From Amorphoplanes digitatis (GTDB taxonomy: Bacteria > Actinomycetota > Actinomycetes > Mycobacteriales > Micromonosporaceae), in contig NZ_JACHNH010000001.1 in assembly GCF_014205335.1 (NCBI RefSeq), positions 3,714,501 through 3,778,500 of the forward strand: a stretch of 64,000 bases of DNA. The letters run 5' to 3'. Made by a program: the position numbers and the translations under genes. Positions 8,757-16,713 of the stretch are shown here, piece by piece; the first letter of the stretch is position 1; every line of letters starts with the position of its first letter. The notes under the pieces were generated by a model that searched no databases, had not been told where the DNA came from, and saw only the letters and a program-made list of their open reading frames with translations.

Positions 8757-8794
8757 GAAGCCCCTCGCTGCTGTTATAGCAGGTGATGGGCTTC
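8757..8794 (-). terminator. Bidirectional terminator downstream of tRNA-Tyr fragment
   Basis: GAAGCCC (8757-8763) pairs with GGGCTTC (8788-8794), with an inner TGCT/AGCA pairing, and a short T run follows on both strands. It sits 10 bp past the CCA end of the tRNA fragment, where a tRNA terminator is expected. Confidence 0.7.
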
Positions 8795-8804
8795 TTTGTG
8801 CCTG

Positions 8805-8861
8805 TGGTGGCGGGTAGAGGATGCGAACCTCTGTAGCTTTGACGACGGATTTACAGTCCGC
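8805..8861 (-). tRNA. 3' fragment of tRNA-Tyr (anticodon GTA), truncated
   Basis: On the minus strand there is an anticodon arm with loop CTGTAAA (anticodon GTA, Tyr), a variable region, a T arm (AGAGG-TTCGCAT-CCTCT) and an acceptor strand ACCCGCC followed by ACCA. The matching 5' acceptor strand GGCGGGT and a proper D arm are not found upstream, where the 3' end of a histidine kinase gene lies instead. It is therefore a 3' tRNA fragment of about 57 nt, the form left by integrative elements that use tRNA 3' ends as attachment sites. Confidence 0.75.
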
Positions 8862-8890
8862 ACCCGCGGGCGGTCCGGGGCTGCCCGGGT

Positions 8891-10534
8891 TCAGGTGGTC
8901 GCCGCGCCGTCCGCCGGGTTCAGTGAAGCCGTCATGTGCGGGTTCCGCTGGGCGCGGGGCAGGCGCAGCATGAACCGGCTGCCGTGCGGGACGACGTCCT
9001 CGTACCAGACGTGGCCGTGGTTCGCCTCGGCGAGCAGTTTGGACAGGTAGAGCCCGAAGCCGGCGCCGGTCCTCGCCCCGGCGGACTCGGCCTGGGTGAA
9101 GCGGTCGAACAGGTGCCCGACGAAGTCCGGCGGTACGCCGTTGCCTTCGTCGCTGACGGCGAACAGGATGTCGTCGCCGGTGTCGTCGAGGGTTACCGAG
9201 ATGTGGATGTCGCCGGGGCTGTACTTGACGGCGTTGGTGACGAAGTTGGTCAGGACTTCGTGGGTGTGCACGGGGTCGGCCCACGCGGTCGTGCCGGGTG
9301 GGCCGTAGTTGACGGTGACCCGCTTGCGGGCGCGTCTGGTCAGGTTGTCGGTGACTCGGGTCAGTACCTGCCGGACCGGCAGGGAAATAGGCTGGGTGTG
9401 GATGTGGCCCGGCTCGGCGCGGCAGAGCGCGAGCAGGTGCGCGGCCATGTCGAGCAGCTGGTTGACCCGCTTGCCCAGGGCTTGGACGGCGGTGCGGCGT
9501 TCGTCGTCGGTGGTGGTGTCCCACTCGTGGGTCAGTTCCTCGGAGTAGGCCGAGATCACGGCGAGGGGCTGGTTGATCTCGTGGGTGAGGGTGGCGATGA
9601 TGTCGCTCTTCCAGGCGCCCGTGGCTTCCAGTTCGAGATTGGCGGCGGCGAGGTGTTCGGCCCGTCGGCTCAGTTCGTGGTGGGCTGCCGAGAGCTGGCG
9701 GTAGAGGCTCGCGGTTTCGGCGAGCAGTGCCAGCAGTACCACCGTGGAGGAGACCAGCAGGGCGACCCGTCCCGCATACCAGCCGAGCGTGTAGCGCTGC
9801 GGGGCGAACATGTAGAGGGTCGCGCAGGCCAGGGATGCGCTGATCGCCACCACGACCCACCGTTCCACCGGTGGCCGGTGGCGTAGGTCCCTGGTCACCG
9901 CCAGCAGGCTGACGGCCGTGGCCAGGAGCCCCACGCCCACCGCCCATAGGCCGGTCGCGGTCGGCGTTCCGTCGTGGTAGAGGCGGGGCAGCCGGTCCGC
10001 GGCACCGAAGATGACGCCTGTCACCGTGGCCACCAGCGTGAGTATCACGGCGGCCGCGATCGCGGTGGCGGCCCGCCGCCGGGTCCGGGCCTGCTCGGTC
10101 AGCCGGGCCGGTAGCGCGGCCACGACCCGCTGTTGCACCGCCACCAGCACCGGGAACCCGGCGAAAATGATCACCGCCAGCCACGGTGAGCAGACCTCTC
10201 CCCAGATCGAGCTGGGACCCCAGCGCTGCAGCCGGGTGACGACGACGGCGTACGGCAGCATCATCAGGGTGGAGTAGAGATAGGCCGAGGACAGGCCCAG
10301 CGTCGCCAGCCGGCCACCGGCCAGGAACTGCTGCACCAGCAGATGCATGGTCAGCAGATCTGCACCCGCCATGAGGACGTAGACCGCGAGTACCAGGTTC
10401 GGGTAAACAGCCGGGCGGTAGTCGGCGATCGGTACGACGAGCAGGGTAGCTGTGATCACCGCGACCACGCACACCCACAAACTCCGGCTTACCGGGGCCT
10501 CTGCAGGCCGTCCCACAACGCTACCCGGTTTCAC
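8891..10534 (-). CDS. Sensor histidine kinase with MASE4-like membrane domain
   Basis: A 547-residue kinase. Residues about 15-280 hold eight or so hydrophobic segments resembling a MASE4 sensor. The dimerisation helix follows, with the phosphoacceptor in TLTHEINQPLAVISAYSEEL (His about residue 318). The ATPase domain has the N box NFVTNAVKYSP, G1 VSDEGNGVP and G2 GAGFGLYLSKLL. The start is taken as GTG 10534, with GGGGG eight bases upstream; TTG 10549 is an alternative. No response regulator gene is adjacent, so it is an orphan kinase. Its 3' end abuts the tRNA-Tyr fragment. Confidence 0.88.
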   Translation of the reverse strand: MKPGSVVGRPAEAPVSRSLWVCVVAVITATLLVVPIADYRPAVYPNLVLAVYVLMAGADLLTMHLLVQQFLAGGRLATLGLSSAYLYSTLMMLPYAVVVTRLQRWGPSSIWGEVCSPWLAVIIFAGFPVLVAVQQRVVAALPARLTEQARTRRRAATAIAAAVILTLVATVTGVIFGAADRLPRLYHDGTPTATGLWAVGVGLLATAVSLLAVTRDLRHRPPVERWVVVAISASLACATLYMFAPQRYTLGWYAGRVALLVSSTVVLLALLAETASLYRQLSAAHHELSRRAEHLAAANLELEATGAWKSDIIATLTHEINQPLAVISAYSEELTHEWDTTTDDERRTAVQALGKRVNQLLDMAAHLLALCRAEPGHIHTQPISLPVRQVLTRVTDNLTRRARKRVTVNYGPPGTTAWADPVHTHEVLTNFVTNAVKYSPGDIHISVTLDDTGDDILFAVSDEGNGVPPDFVGHLFDRFTQAESAGARTGAGFGLYLSKLLAEANHGHVWYEDVVPHGSRFMLRLPRAQRNPHMTASLNPADGAATT

Positions 10535-10619
10535 GCCATAAACCCCCAAACCATCACAGAGCTAGAGGCTACTCGGGGTCGCCGCCGTACTTGCCGGAAT
10601 GCGAGGACGGCCGGCCTGC

Positions 10620-11198
10620 TCAGGCGAACGTGCGCGCGGTGGACTCCAGCCGCTCGCGGTAGGCCGACCACCACGCCGCGTCGCCCTCGACCACGTTGTC
10701 GCCCGGCGAGCGCCAGCCGACCCGGCCGTCGATCAGTTCGCGCACGAGGTCGGCGTGCCCGGCGTGCCGGTTCAGCTCGGCGAGCATGTGCACGAGGATG
10801 TGGTGCAGGGTCACCGGTGTGTCGCCCCACCACCGGACCGAGCCGGGCGCGTCGACCGGGAGCGCCTCGATCGTCGCGTCCGCGTGTGCCCACGCCCGGT
10901 GCCAGAAGCCGATGATGTCGTCGCGGGACTCGTCGGCCGTCGCCCACATGTCCGCGTTCGGCTCAGCCGTCTCGGTCAGGGCCGGGACAGGCTCCGGGAA
11001 GGGCCGGTCGAACACCTCACCGAAATATCCGGCGGTCACCGATGCCACGTGTTTGACCAGCCCGAGCAGGTTCGTCCCGGTCGGCACGTGCGGCCGCCGC
11101 ACGTCGTACTCCGACACGCCGTCGAGCTTGCCCAGCAGGGCGTCGCGCGCCTCACGCAGGTACCGGTGAAGGTTGGCCTTGGCATCCAGTTCAGTCAT
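10620..11198 (-). CDS. DinB-family (DUF664-like) putative thiol transferase
   Basis: The 192-residue protein has the four-helix DinB fold signature, with likely metal-binding histidines in GLVKHVASV, LHHILVHM and ELNRHAGHADLVRELIDG. In actinobacteria many members of this superfamily are mycothiol-dependent transferases or hydrolases, so a mycothiol-linked detoxification role is plausible, but the substrate cannot be told. It starts at ATG 11198. The next gene on this strand, the GntR regulator, ends 17 bp upstream, so read-through is possible. Confidence 0.8.
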   Translation of the reverse strand: MTELDAKANLHRYLREARDALLGKLDGVSEYDVRRPHVPTGTNLLGLVKHVASVTAGYFGEVFDRPFPEPVPALTETAEPNADMWATADESRDDIIGFWHRAWAHADATIEALPVDAPGSVRWWGDTPVTLHHILVHMLAELNRHAGHADLVRELIDGRVGWRSPGDNVVEGDAAWWSAYRERLESTARTFA

Positions 11199-11214
11199 GC
11201 CACTGAGGATGCCA

Positions 11215-11961
11215 TCACCCCGCCGAGAGGTTGATCTCGAAGCTGTAGCGGCTCGCCCGGTACAGGTGTGAGCCGTACTCCAGCGTCCGGCCGCCGGCGT
11301 CCCAGGCGGTCCGGGTCATGGTCAGCAGCGACGCCCCGCGCTTCTCCTGCAGGGTCCGCGCCTCCGCCGCGCTCGCCGACCGGGCCCCGATGACCTGCGT
11401 CGCGATGCGCGGCACGAAGCCCGCGCGGCGCAGCAGCTCGTAGAGGCCGTGCACGGCCAGGTCCTGCGGGTCGAGCCGGATCAGGTCGACCGGGATCGCG
11501 TTGTGCATCAGGGCGAGCGGCTCGCCGCCGGCGTAGCGCAGCCGCTCGATCCACGTCACCTCCGTGCCCGGGTCCAGCCCGAGCGCCGCCGCGGCGTCGG
11601 CCGGTGCCGGGATCACCCGCAGGTCGAGGACCTCGGTGCGCGGTTCGCGGCCCGAGCCGACCAGGTCGTCGTACAGGCTGGACAGTTCCACCGGGCGGCG
11701 GACCTTGGGGTGCACGACCTGCGTGCCGACGCCGCGCTTGCGCACCAGCATGCCGCGCTCCACCAGGTACTGGATGGCGCGGCGGGTCGTCGGCCGGGAG
11801 ACGCCGAGGCGTTCGGCGAGGTCGACCTCGTTCTCGATGCGGGCGCCGACCCCGATCTCGCCTCGCTCGATGAGCTCCTGTAGGCGGCTCGCCACCTGGA
11901 AGTAGAGGGGCACGGGGCTGGTCCGGTCCACCTCGACCGGACGGTAGAGATCAGGTGACAC
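11215..11961 (-). CDS. GntR/HutC-type regulator of the inositol cluster
   Basis: The 248-residue protein has an N-terminal winged helix (residues about 10-80, with ENEVDLAERLGVSRPTTRRA) and a UTRA effector domain (about 95-240, ending in the typical LEYGSHLYRASRYSFEI). It starts at GTG 11961 and is transcribed divergently from the iol operon, with the perfect palindrome at 11980-11997 between them. Position and family make it the likely repressor of the inositol genes, released by an inositol catabolite; that is inference. Its own promoter must also overlap the intergenic operator. Confidence 0.88.
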   Translation of the reverse strand: MSPDLYRPVEVDRTSPVPLYFQVASRLQELIERGEIGVGARIENEVDLAERLGVSRPTTRRAIQYLVERGMLVRKRGVGTQVVHPKVRRPVELSSLYDDLVGSGREPRTEVLDLRVIPAPADAAAALGLDPGTEVTWIERLRYAGGEPLALMHNAIPVDLIRLDPQDLAVHGLYELLRRAGFVPRIATQVIGARSASAAEARTLQEKRGASLLTMTRTAWDAGGRTLEYGSHLYRASRYSFEINLSAG

Positions 11962-11979
11962 TGCGACCCCCGGGATTTG

Positions 11980-11997
11980 AGTTTGTTAGGACAAACT
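11980..11997. promoter_or_regulatory. Palindromic operator for the GntR regulator
   Basis: AGTTTGT-TAGG-ACAAACT is a perfect 7-bp inverted repeat with a 4-bp spacer, lying between the divergent regulator and iolC and immediately upstream of a possible -35 box. Size and position fit a GntR-family operator. Confidence 0.7.
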
Positions 11998-11998
11998 A

Positions 11999-12027
11999 TT
12001 GACGTAGAAGCACTCACGTTATTACAT
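11999..12027 (+). promoter_or_regulatory. Candidate promoter of the iol operon
   Basis: TTGACG (11999-12004) and TTACAT (12022-12027) are separated by 17 bp. The -35 box is two bases from the palindrome, so a bound repressor would block polymerase. About 120 bp of leader follows before iolC. Confidence 0.45.
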
Positions 12028-12150
12028 CGAAACGAACCGAGATACCGGCCACAAGGTCTTTTACCGCGCCGTAACCAGCACGGCATCCGCGGCGCCGCCG
12101 CGCGCCCGAAATCTCGAGTACCGCCCATCTGTCTACCGCTTGGGGGGCGC

Positions 12151-13110
12151 ATGCCCGCAGACGAGGTACTGACCATGGGACGTATCGGCGTCGACCTGTA
12201 TCCACAACAGATCGGCGTGTCGCTTCGCGAGGTCCGGACGTTCGCGAAGTTCCTCGGCGGCAGCCCCACCAACGTCGCCGTCGCCGCCGCCCGTTACGGA
12301 CGCCGCAGCGCCGTCATCAGCCGCACCGGCGCCGACCCGTTCGGCGAGTTCCTCCACGACGCGCTGCGCGGCTTCCACGTGGACGACCGCTTCGTGACCT
12401 CCGTGACCGGCCTGCCCACGCCGGTGACGTTCTGCGAGATCTTTCCCCCGGACGACTTCCCGCTCTACTTCTACCGCTTCCCCAAGGCGCCGGACCTGGA
12501 GATCTCCGAGTCCGAACTGGACATGGACGCGATCCGCGCCGCGGACATCTTCTGGGTCACCGGCACCGGGCTGTGCCGCTCGCCCTCGCGGGAGGCGACC
12601 CTCGCCGCGCTGCGGGCCCGCGGCGGCGCCGGCATCACCGTCCTCGACCTCGACTACCGGCCGATGTTCTGGCAGTCGAGGGAGGAGGCCCGGCACTGGG
12701 TGCGGCAGGCACTGCCGCACGTGAGCGTCGCCGTCGGCAACCTCGACGAGTGCGAGACCGCGGTCGGCGTCCGCGATCCGCGCGGCGCGGTCCGGGCGCT
12801 GCACGACGCGGGCGTCGGCCTCGCCGTCGTCAAGCAGGGCCCGCTCGGCGTGCTCGCCTCGGGCGACCACGGCAAGGAGGAGGTGCAGGTGCCGCCCGTG
12901 CCGGTCGAGGTGGTCAACGGGCTGGGCGCGGGCGACGCCTTCGGCGGCGCGCTCTGCCATGGGCTGCTCGCCGGCTGGGATCTCGAGACGGTGATGCGCT
13001 TCTGCAACGCCGCCGGCGCCATCGTCGCCACCCGGCTGTCCTGCGCGGACGCCATGCCCACCGAGGCGGAGGTCCGCGACCTGATCGGCGGTGAGAGCGC
13101 CCGTGCTTGA
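12151..13110 (+). CDS. iolC: 5-dehydro-2-deoxygluconokinase
   Basis: A PfkB-family sugar kinase of 319 residues that phosphorylates 5-dehydro-2-deoxy-D-gluconate in myo-inositol breakdown. The N-terminal substrate region (GRIGVDLYPQQIGVSL, then FLGGSPTNVAVAAARYGRR) and the C-terminal ATP/anion-hole motif NGLGAGDAFGGAL (catalytic Asp near residue 261) are present. ATG 12151 is chosen because a G-rich ribosome-binding site (GGGGGG) precedes it; the frame is open further upstream but that part does not look like the family. It is the first gene of the operon and its end overlaps the next gene. Confidence 0.92.
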   Translation: MPADEVLTMGRIGVDLYPQQIGVSLREVRTFAKFLGGSPTNVAVAAARYGRRSAVISRTGADPFGEFLHDALRGFHVDDRFVTSVTGLPTPVTFCEIFPPDDFPLYFYRFPKAPDLEISESELDMDAIRAADIFWVTGTGLCRSPSREATLAALRARGGAGITVLDLDYRPMFWQSREEARHWVRQALPHVSVAVGNLDECETAVGVRDPRGAVRALHDAGVGLAVVKQGPLGVLASGDHGKEEVQVPPVPVEVVNGLGAGDAFGGALCHGLLAGWDLETVMRFCNAAGAIVATRLSCADAMPTEAEVRDLIGGESARA

Positions 13111-13972
13111 CGTCGGAGAGCTCGTCGCCGCCCGCGCCGACCGGCCCGGCGCGATCGCGGCCGCCGCGGCCAAGCGCCGCCGGCCGGTCTCGTGGCGCGG
13201 CGAGCACGGCCGGATGATGATCATCGCGGCCGATCACCCGGCCCGCGGCGCGCTGCGCGCCGGGCCTGACCCGCTCGCCATGGGCAACCGGGCCGACCTG
13301 CTGCGGCGCATCTGCACCGCCCTCGGGCGGCCCGGCGTCAACGGCGTGCTCGGCACCCCGGACATCCTCGAGGACCTGCTGCTGCTCGGCGCCCTCGACG
13401 ACAAGGTCGTCATCGGGTCGATGAACCGTGGCGGCCTGGCCGGCACCAGCTTCGAGATGGACGACCGGTTCACCGCGTACGACGGGGGGAGTCTCGCCTC
13501 GGCCGGGTTCTCCGGCGGCAAGATGCTGCTGCGCATCGACCCGGACGACGCCGGAACCGTCGCCACGCTGGAGAGCTGCGGGCGGGCCGTCGGCGACCTC
13601 GCCGCGCACCGGCTGATGGCGATGGTCGAGCCGTTCATCTCGCACCGCTTCGACGGGCGGGTCCGCAACGAGCTCACCGCCGACGCCATGATCCGGGCCA
13701 TGACCGTGGCCGCGGGGCTCGGCCCGACCTCGGCGTACACGTGGCTCAAGGTGCCCGTCGTCGACGAGATGGAGCGGGTCATGGCCGCCACGACGCTGCC
13801 CGCGCTGATCCTCGGCGGCGAGGTGTCCGACGACGCCGACGCCACGTACGTGCAGTGGGGCAAGGCCCTGGTCCTGCCGACCGTGCAGGGCCTGGTGATC
13901 GGGCGCAGCCTGCTGTACCCGCCGGGCGGGGACGTCGCGGCCGCGGTCGACCGGGCGGTGAGCCTGCTATGA
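13103..13972 (+). CDS. Cgl0158-family (beta/alpha)8 aldolase of inositol catabolism
   Basis: A TIM-barrel protein of the class often labelled deoxyribose-phosphate aldolase-like and found in actinobacterial inositol clusters (Cgl0158 family). LMIIAADHPARGAL-like sequence occurs near residue 40 (MMIIAADHPARGAL), TWLKVPVVDEM carries a likely Schiff-base lysine, and LPALILGGEVSDD follows. GTG 13103 has GAGAG five bases upstream and overlaps iolC by 8 bp; GTG 13091 is also in frame. No IolJ-type class II aldolase is present in the cluster, so this enzyme probably cleaves 2-deoxy-5-keto-gluconate 6-phosphate. That assignment is inference from context. Confidence 0.82.
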   Translation: MLDVGELVAARADRPGAIAAAAAKRRRPVSWRGEHGRMMIIAADHPARGALRAGPDPLAMGNRADLLRRICTALGRPGVNGVLGTPDILEDLLLLGALDDKVVIGSMNRGGLAGTSFEMDDRFTAYDGGSLASAGFSGGKMLLRIDPDDAGTVATLESCGRAVGDLAAHRLMAMVEPFISHRFDGRVRNELTADAMIRAMTVAAGLGPTSAYTWLKVPVVDEMERVMAATTLPALILGGEVSDDADATYVQWGKALVLPTVQGLVIGRSLLYPPGGDVAAAVDRAVSLL

Positions 13973-14844
13973 CGCACCTGCGCAGGGGAACCGCCGGGGA
14001 GAAACCGTTCGAGACGGTGGTGACGCCGGAGAGCGCCGGCTGGGGCTTCAGCGGGCTGCGGATCCTTGACCTGGCCATCGGCACCCGGGCCACGTTCCAC
14101 ACCGGGGACGCGGAGATGATCGTCCTGCCGCTGACCGGCGGCTGCGACGTCACCTGCGACGACGAGCGGGTCACCCTGACCGGGCGGCGCTCGGTCTTCT
14201 CCCGGGTCACCGACTTCGCCTACCTGCCGCGCGACTCGGCGGTCATCATCCGCACCCCCAACGGCGGCCGGTTCGCGCTGCCCGCCGCCCGCGCCGAGCG
14301 CCGGCTGCCGTTCCGCTACGGGCCGGCCGACGCGGTGCCGGTCGAGCTGCGCGGCGCCGGCCAGGCCAGCCGCCAGGTCAACAATTTCTGTACGCCGGAG
14401 TCGTTCGACGCCGACCGTTTGATCGCGGTCGAGGTGCTCACCCCCGGCGGGAACTGGTCGTCGTACCCGCCGCACAAGCACGACACGCCGGGCGCGGACG
14501 AGTGCGCGCTCGAGGAGATCTACTACTACGAGGTCGCCGGGTCACCGGTCGGCGCGCCGGGCGTCGGCTACCAGCGCGTGTACGGGCATCCGGGCCGGGA
14601 GATCGACGTCTGCGCCGAGGTGCGCAGCGGCGACGTCGTGCTGATCCCGTACGGATGGCACGGCCCGTCGATGGCCGCGCCCGGCTACGACCTCTACTAC
14701 CTCAACGTCATGGCGGGTGCGGGGGAGCGCCGGTGGCTCTTCTCCGACGACCCGGAGCACGCCTGGGTCCGCGGCTCGTGGAACCACCAGGAGCCGGATC
14801 CCCGGCTGCCGCTCACCTCGACCAGGGAGAGGAGACGCCCGTGA
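13969..14844 (+). CDS. iolB: 5-deoxy-glucuronate isomerase
   Basis: A 291-residue bicupin that isomerises 5-deoxy-glucuronate to 5-dehydro-2-deoxy-gluconate. The metal-binding cupin motif is visible in SYPPHKHDTPG followed by EEIYYYEV, and a later His is in IPYGWHGPSMAAPGYDLYYL. The start ATG 13969 overlaps the preceding stop (ATGA), and its own stop overlaps the iolD start, so translation is coupled on both sides. Length fits the family. Confidence 0.92.
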   Translation: MTHLRRGTAGEKPFETVVTPESAGWGFSGLRILDLAIGTRATFHTGDAEMIVLPLTGGCDVTCDDERVTLTGRRSVFSRVTDFAYLPRDSAVIIRTPNGGRFALPAARAERRLPFRYGPADAVPVELRGAGQASRQVNNFCTPESFDADRLIAVEVLTPGGNWSSYPPHKHDTPGADECALEEIYYYEVAGSPVGAPGVGYQRVYGHPGREIDVCAEVRSGDVVLIPYGWHGPSMAAPGYDLYYLNVMAGAGERRWLFSDDPEHAWVRGSWNHQEPDPRLPLTSTRERRRP

Positions 14845-16700
14845 GGCTCACCGTCGCGCAGGCCGTCGTCAGGTTCCTGTCCAACCAGTGGACCGAACGC
14901 GACGGCGTGGAGCAGCGCACGATCGCGGGCTGCTTCGGCATCTTCGGCCACGGCAACGTCGCGGGGATCGGCCAGGCCCTGTTGCAGGCGCAGCGGACCG
15001 GCCGGGACGGCCCGGGCCTGCCCTATCACCTGGCCCGCAACGAGCAGGCCATGGTGCACGCCGCGGTCGGGTACGCCCGGATGCGCGACCGGCTGTCCAC
15101 GATGGCCTGCACCGCCTCGATCGGTCCCGGCTCCACCAACATGCTGACCGGCGCGGCCCTGGCCACCGTGAACCGGATTCCGGTACTGCTGCTGCCGAGC
15201 GACGTCTTCGCCACCCGGGTCGCGTCCCCGGTGTTGCAGGAGCTGGAGGATCCGCGCTCCTACGACGTGTCCGTCAACGACGCGTTCCGGCCGCTGTCGC
15301 GCTTCTTCGACCGGGTCTGGCGGCCCGAGCAGCTGCCGTCGGCGCTGCTGGCCGCGATGCGGGTGCTGACCGATCCGGTGGAGACCGGCGCGGTCACGCT
15401 CTGCCTGCCGCAGGACGTGCAGGCGGAGGCCTTCGACTTCCCGGACGCGCTGTTCGCCCGGCGGGTGTGGCACGTGGCCCGGCCGGTGCCGGAGCCGGTC
15501 GCGGTCGCGCGGGCCGCCGAGGTGATCCGGTCCGCCCGGCGGCCGCTGATCATCGCCGGCGGCGGGGTGATCTACTCGCGGGCCACGGCGGAGCTGGACG
15601 CCCTGGCCCGCGCCACCGGGATACCGGTCGCCGACACGCAGGCCGGCAAGGGCGCGCTGCGCTGGGATCACCCGAACTCGGTCGGCGGGGTCGGCTCGAC
15701 CGGCACGCCGGTCGCCAACCGGCTGGCCCGGGAGGCGGACGTGGTCATCGGCGTCGGCACCCGCTACAGCGACTTCACCACCGCCTCGCGGACGGCCTTC
15801 GCGAACCCGGCGGTCCGCTTCGTCAACGTCAACATCGCCTCCTTCGACGCCGCCAAGCAGGCGGCCGTGCCGCTGGTGGCCGACGCCCGGGAGGCGCTGC
15901 CGGCACTTACCGCGGCGCTCGACGGCTACCGCGCGGACGTCGCCTTCGCCGGCGACGTCGCCGCCTGGCAGCGCACCGTCGACGAGGCGTACCACCTCGG
16001 GCACGGACCGCTGCCGGCGCAGAGCGAGGTGATCGGCGCGGTCAACGACGCCTGCGGCGAGCGCGACGTCGTGGTGCAGGCGGCCGGCAGCATGCCCGGC
16101 GACCTCCAGCTGCTCTGGCGTGCCCGCGACCCGAAGCAGTACCACGTCGAGTACGGCTACTCCTGCATGGGCTTCGAGATCGCCGGCGCGCTCGGCATCA
16201 AGCTCGCCGACCCGGACCGCGAGGTCTTCGCCCTGGTCGGCGACGGCTCGTACCTGATGATGGCGCAGGAGATCGTCACCGCCGTCGCCGAGGGCGTCAA
16301 GCTCGTCGTCGTCCTGGTGCAGAACCACGGCTTCGCCTCCATTGGCGCGCTGTCGGAGTCGCTCGGCTCGCAGCGCTTCGGCACCAGCTACCGCTACCGC
16401 GGCGACGGCGACGACTACGACGGCGCCCGGCTGCCGGTCGACCTGGCGGCCAACGCCGAGAGCCTCGGCGCCGCGGTCATCCGCTGCCGCACGATCGCCG
16501 ACCTGACCGAGGGCCTCAAGCGGGCCCGGGAGGCCGAACGGCTCACGGTCGTGCACATCGAGACCGACCCGCTCTCCCCGGTGCCGTCGAGCGAGAGCTG
16601 GTGGGACGTGCCCGTCTCCGAGGTCTCCGAGCTCGACAGCACGCGCGCCGCGCGCACCGCGTACGACGCCGCCAAGCAGGGCCAGCGTTCGTACCTGTAG
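14841..16700 (+). CDS. iolD: 3D-(3,5/4)-trihydroxycyclohexane-1,2-dione hydrolase
   Basis: A 619-residue thiamine-diphosphate enzyme that opens the ring of trihydroxycyclohexanedione. The N-terminal pyrimidine domain has the conserved Glu near residue 68 (LARNEQAMVHAAVGYA), the central domain follows, and the C-terminal ThDP/metal motif starts GDGSYLMMAQEI and ends in VQNHGFASIG. The GTG start at 14841 overlaps iolB by 4 bp, with an AGGAG-like site upstream. The length matches IolD, which separates it from acetolactate synthases of about 560 residues. Confidence 0.93.
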   Translation: MRLTVAQAVVRFLSNQWTERDGVEQRTIAGCFGIFGHGNVAGIGQALLQAQRTGRDGPGLPYHLARNEQAMVHAAVGYARMRDRLSTMACTASIGPGSTNMLTGAALATVNRIPVLLLPSDVFATRVASPVLQELEDPRSYDVSVNDAFRPLSRFFDRVWRPEQLPSALLAAMRVLTDPVETGAVTLCLPQDVQAEAFDFPDALFARRVWHVARPVPEPVAVARAAEVIRSARRPLIIAGGGVIYSRATAELDALARATGIPVADTQAGKGALRWDHPNSVGGVGSTGTPVANRLAREADVVIGVGTRYSDFTTASRTAFANPAVRFVNVNIASFDAAKQAAVPLVADAREALPALTAALDGYRADVAFAGDVAAWQRTVDEAYHLGHGPLPAQSEVIGAVNDACGERDVVVQAAGSMPGDLQLLWRARDPKQYHVEYGYSCMGFEIAGALGIKLADPDREVFALVGDGSYLMMAQEIVTAVAEGVKLVVVLVQNHGFASIGALSESLGSQRFGTSYRYRGDGDDYDGARLPVDLAANAESLGAAVIRCRTIADLTEGLKRAREAERLTVVHIETDPLSPVPSSESWWDVPVSEVSELDSTRAARTAYDAAKQGQRSYL

Positions 16701-16713
16701 AAGGGACCCCCAG

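Noticed and set aside
8805..8895. Intact tRNA-Tyr gene
   Set aside because: No 5' strand complementary to the ACCCGCC acceptor end and no D arm can be found upstream.
8553..10478. 641-codon minus-strand ORF overlapping the histidine kinase
   Set aside because: It is a shadow frame of the kinase and reads through the tRNA-Tyr fragment; the sequence is Arg/Pro-rich without domains.
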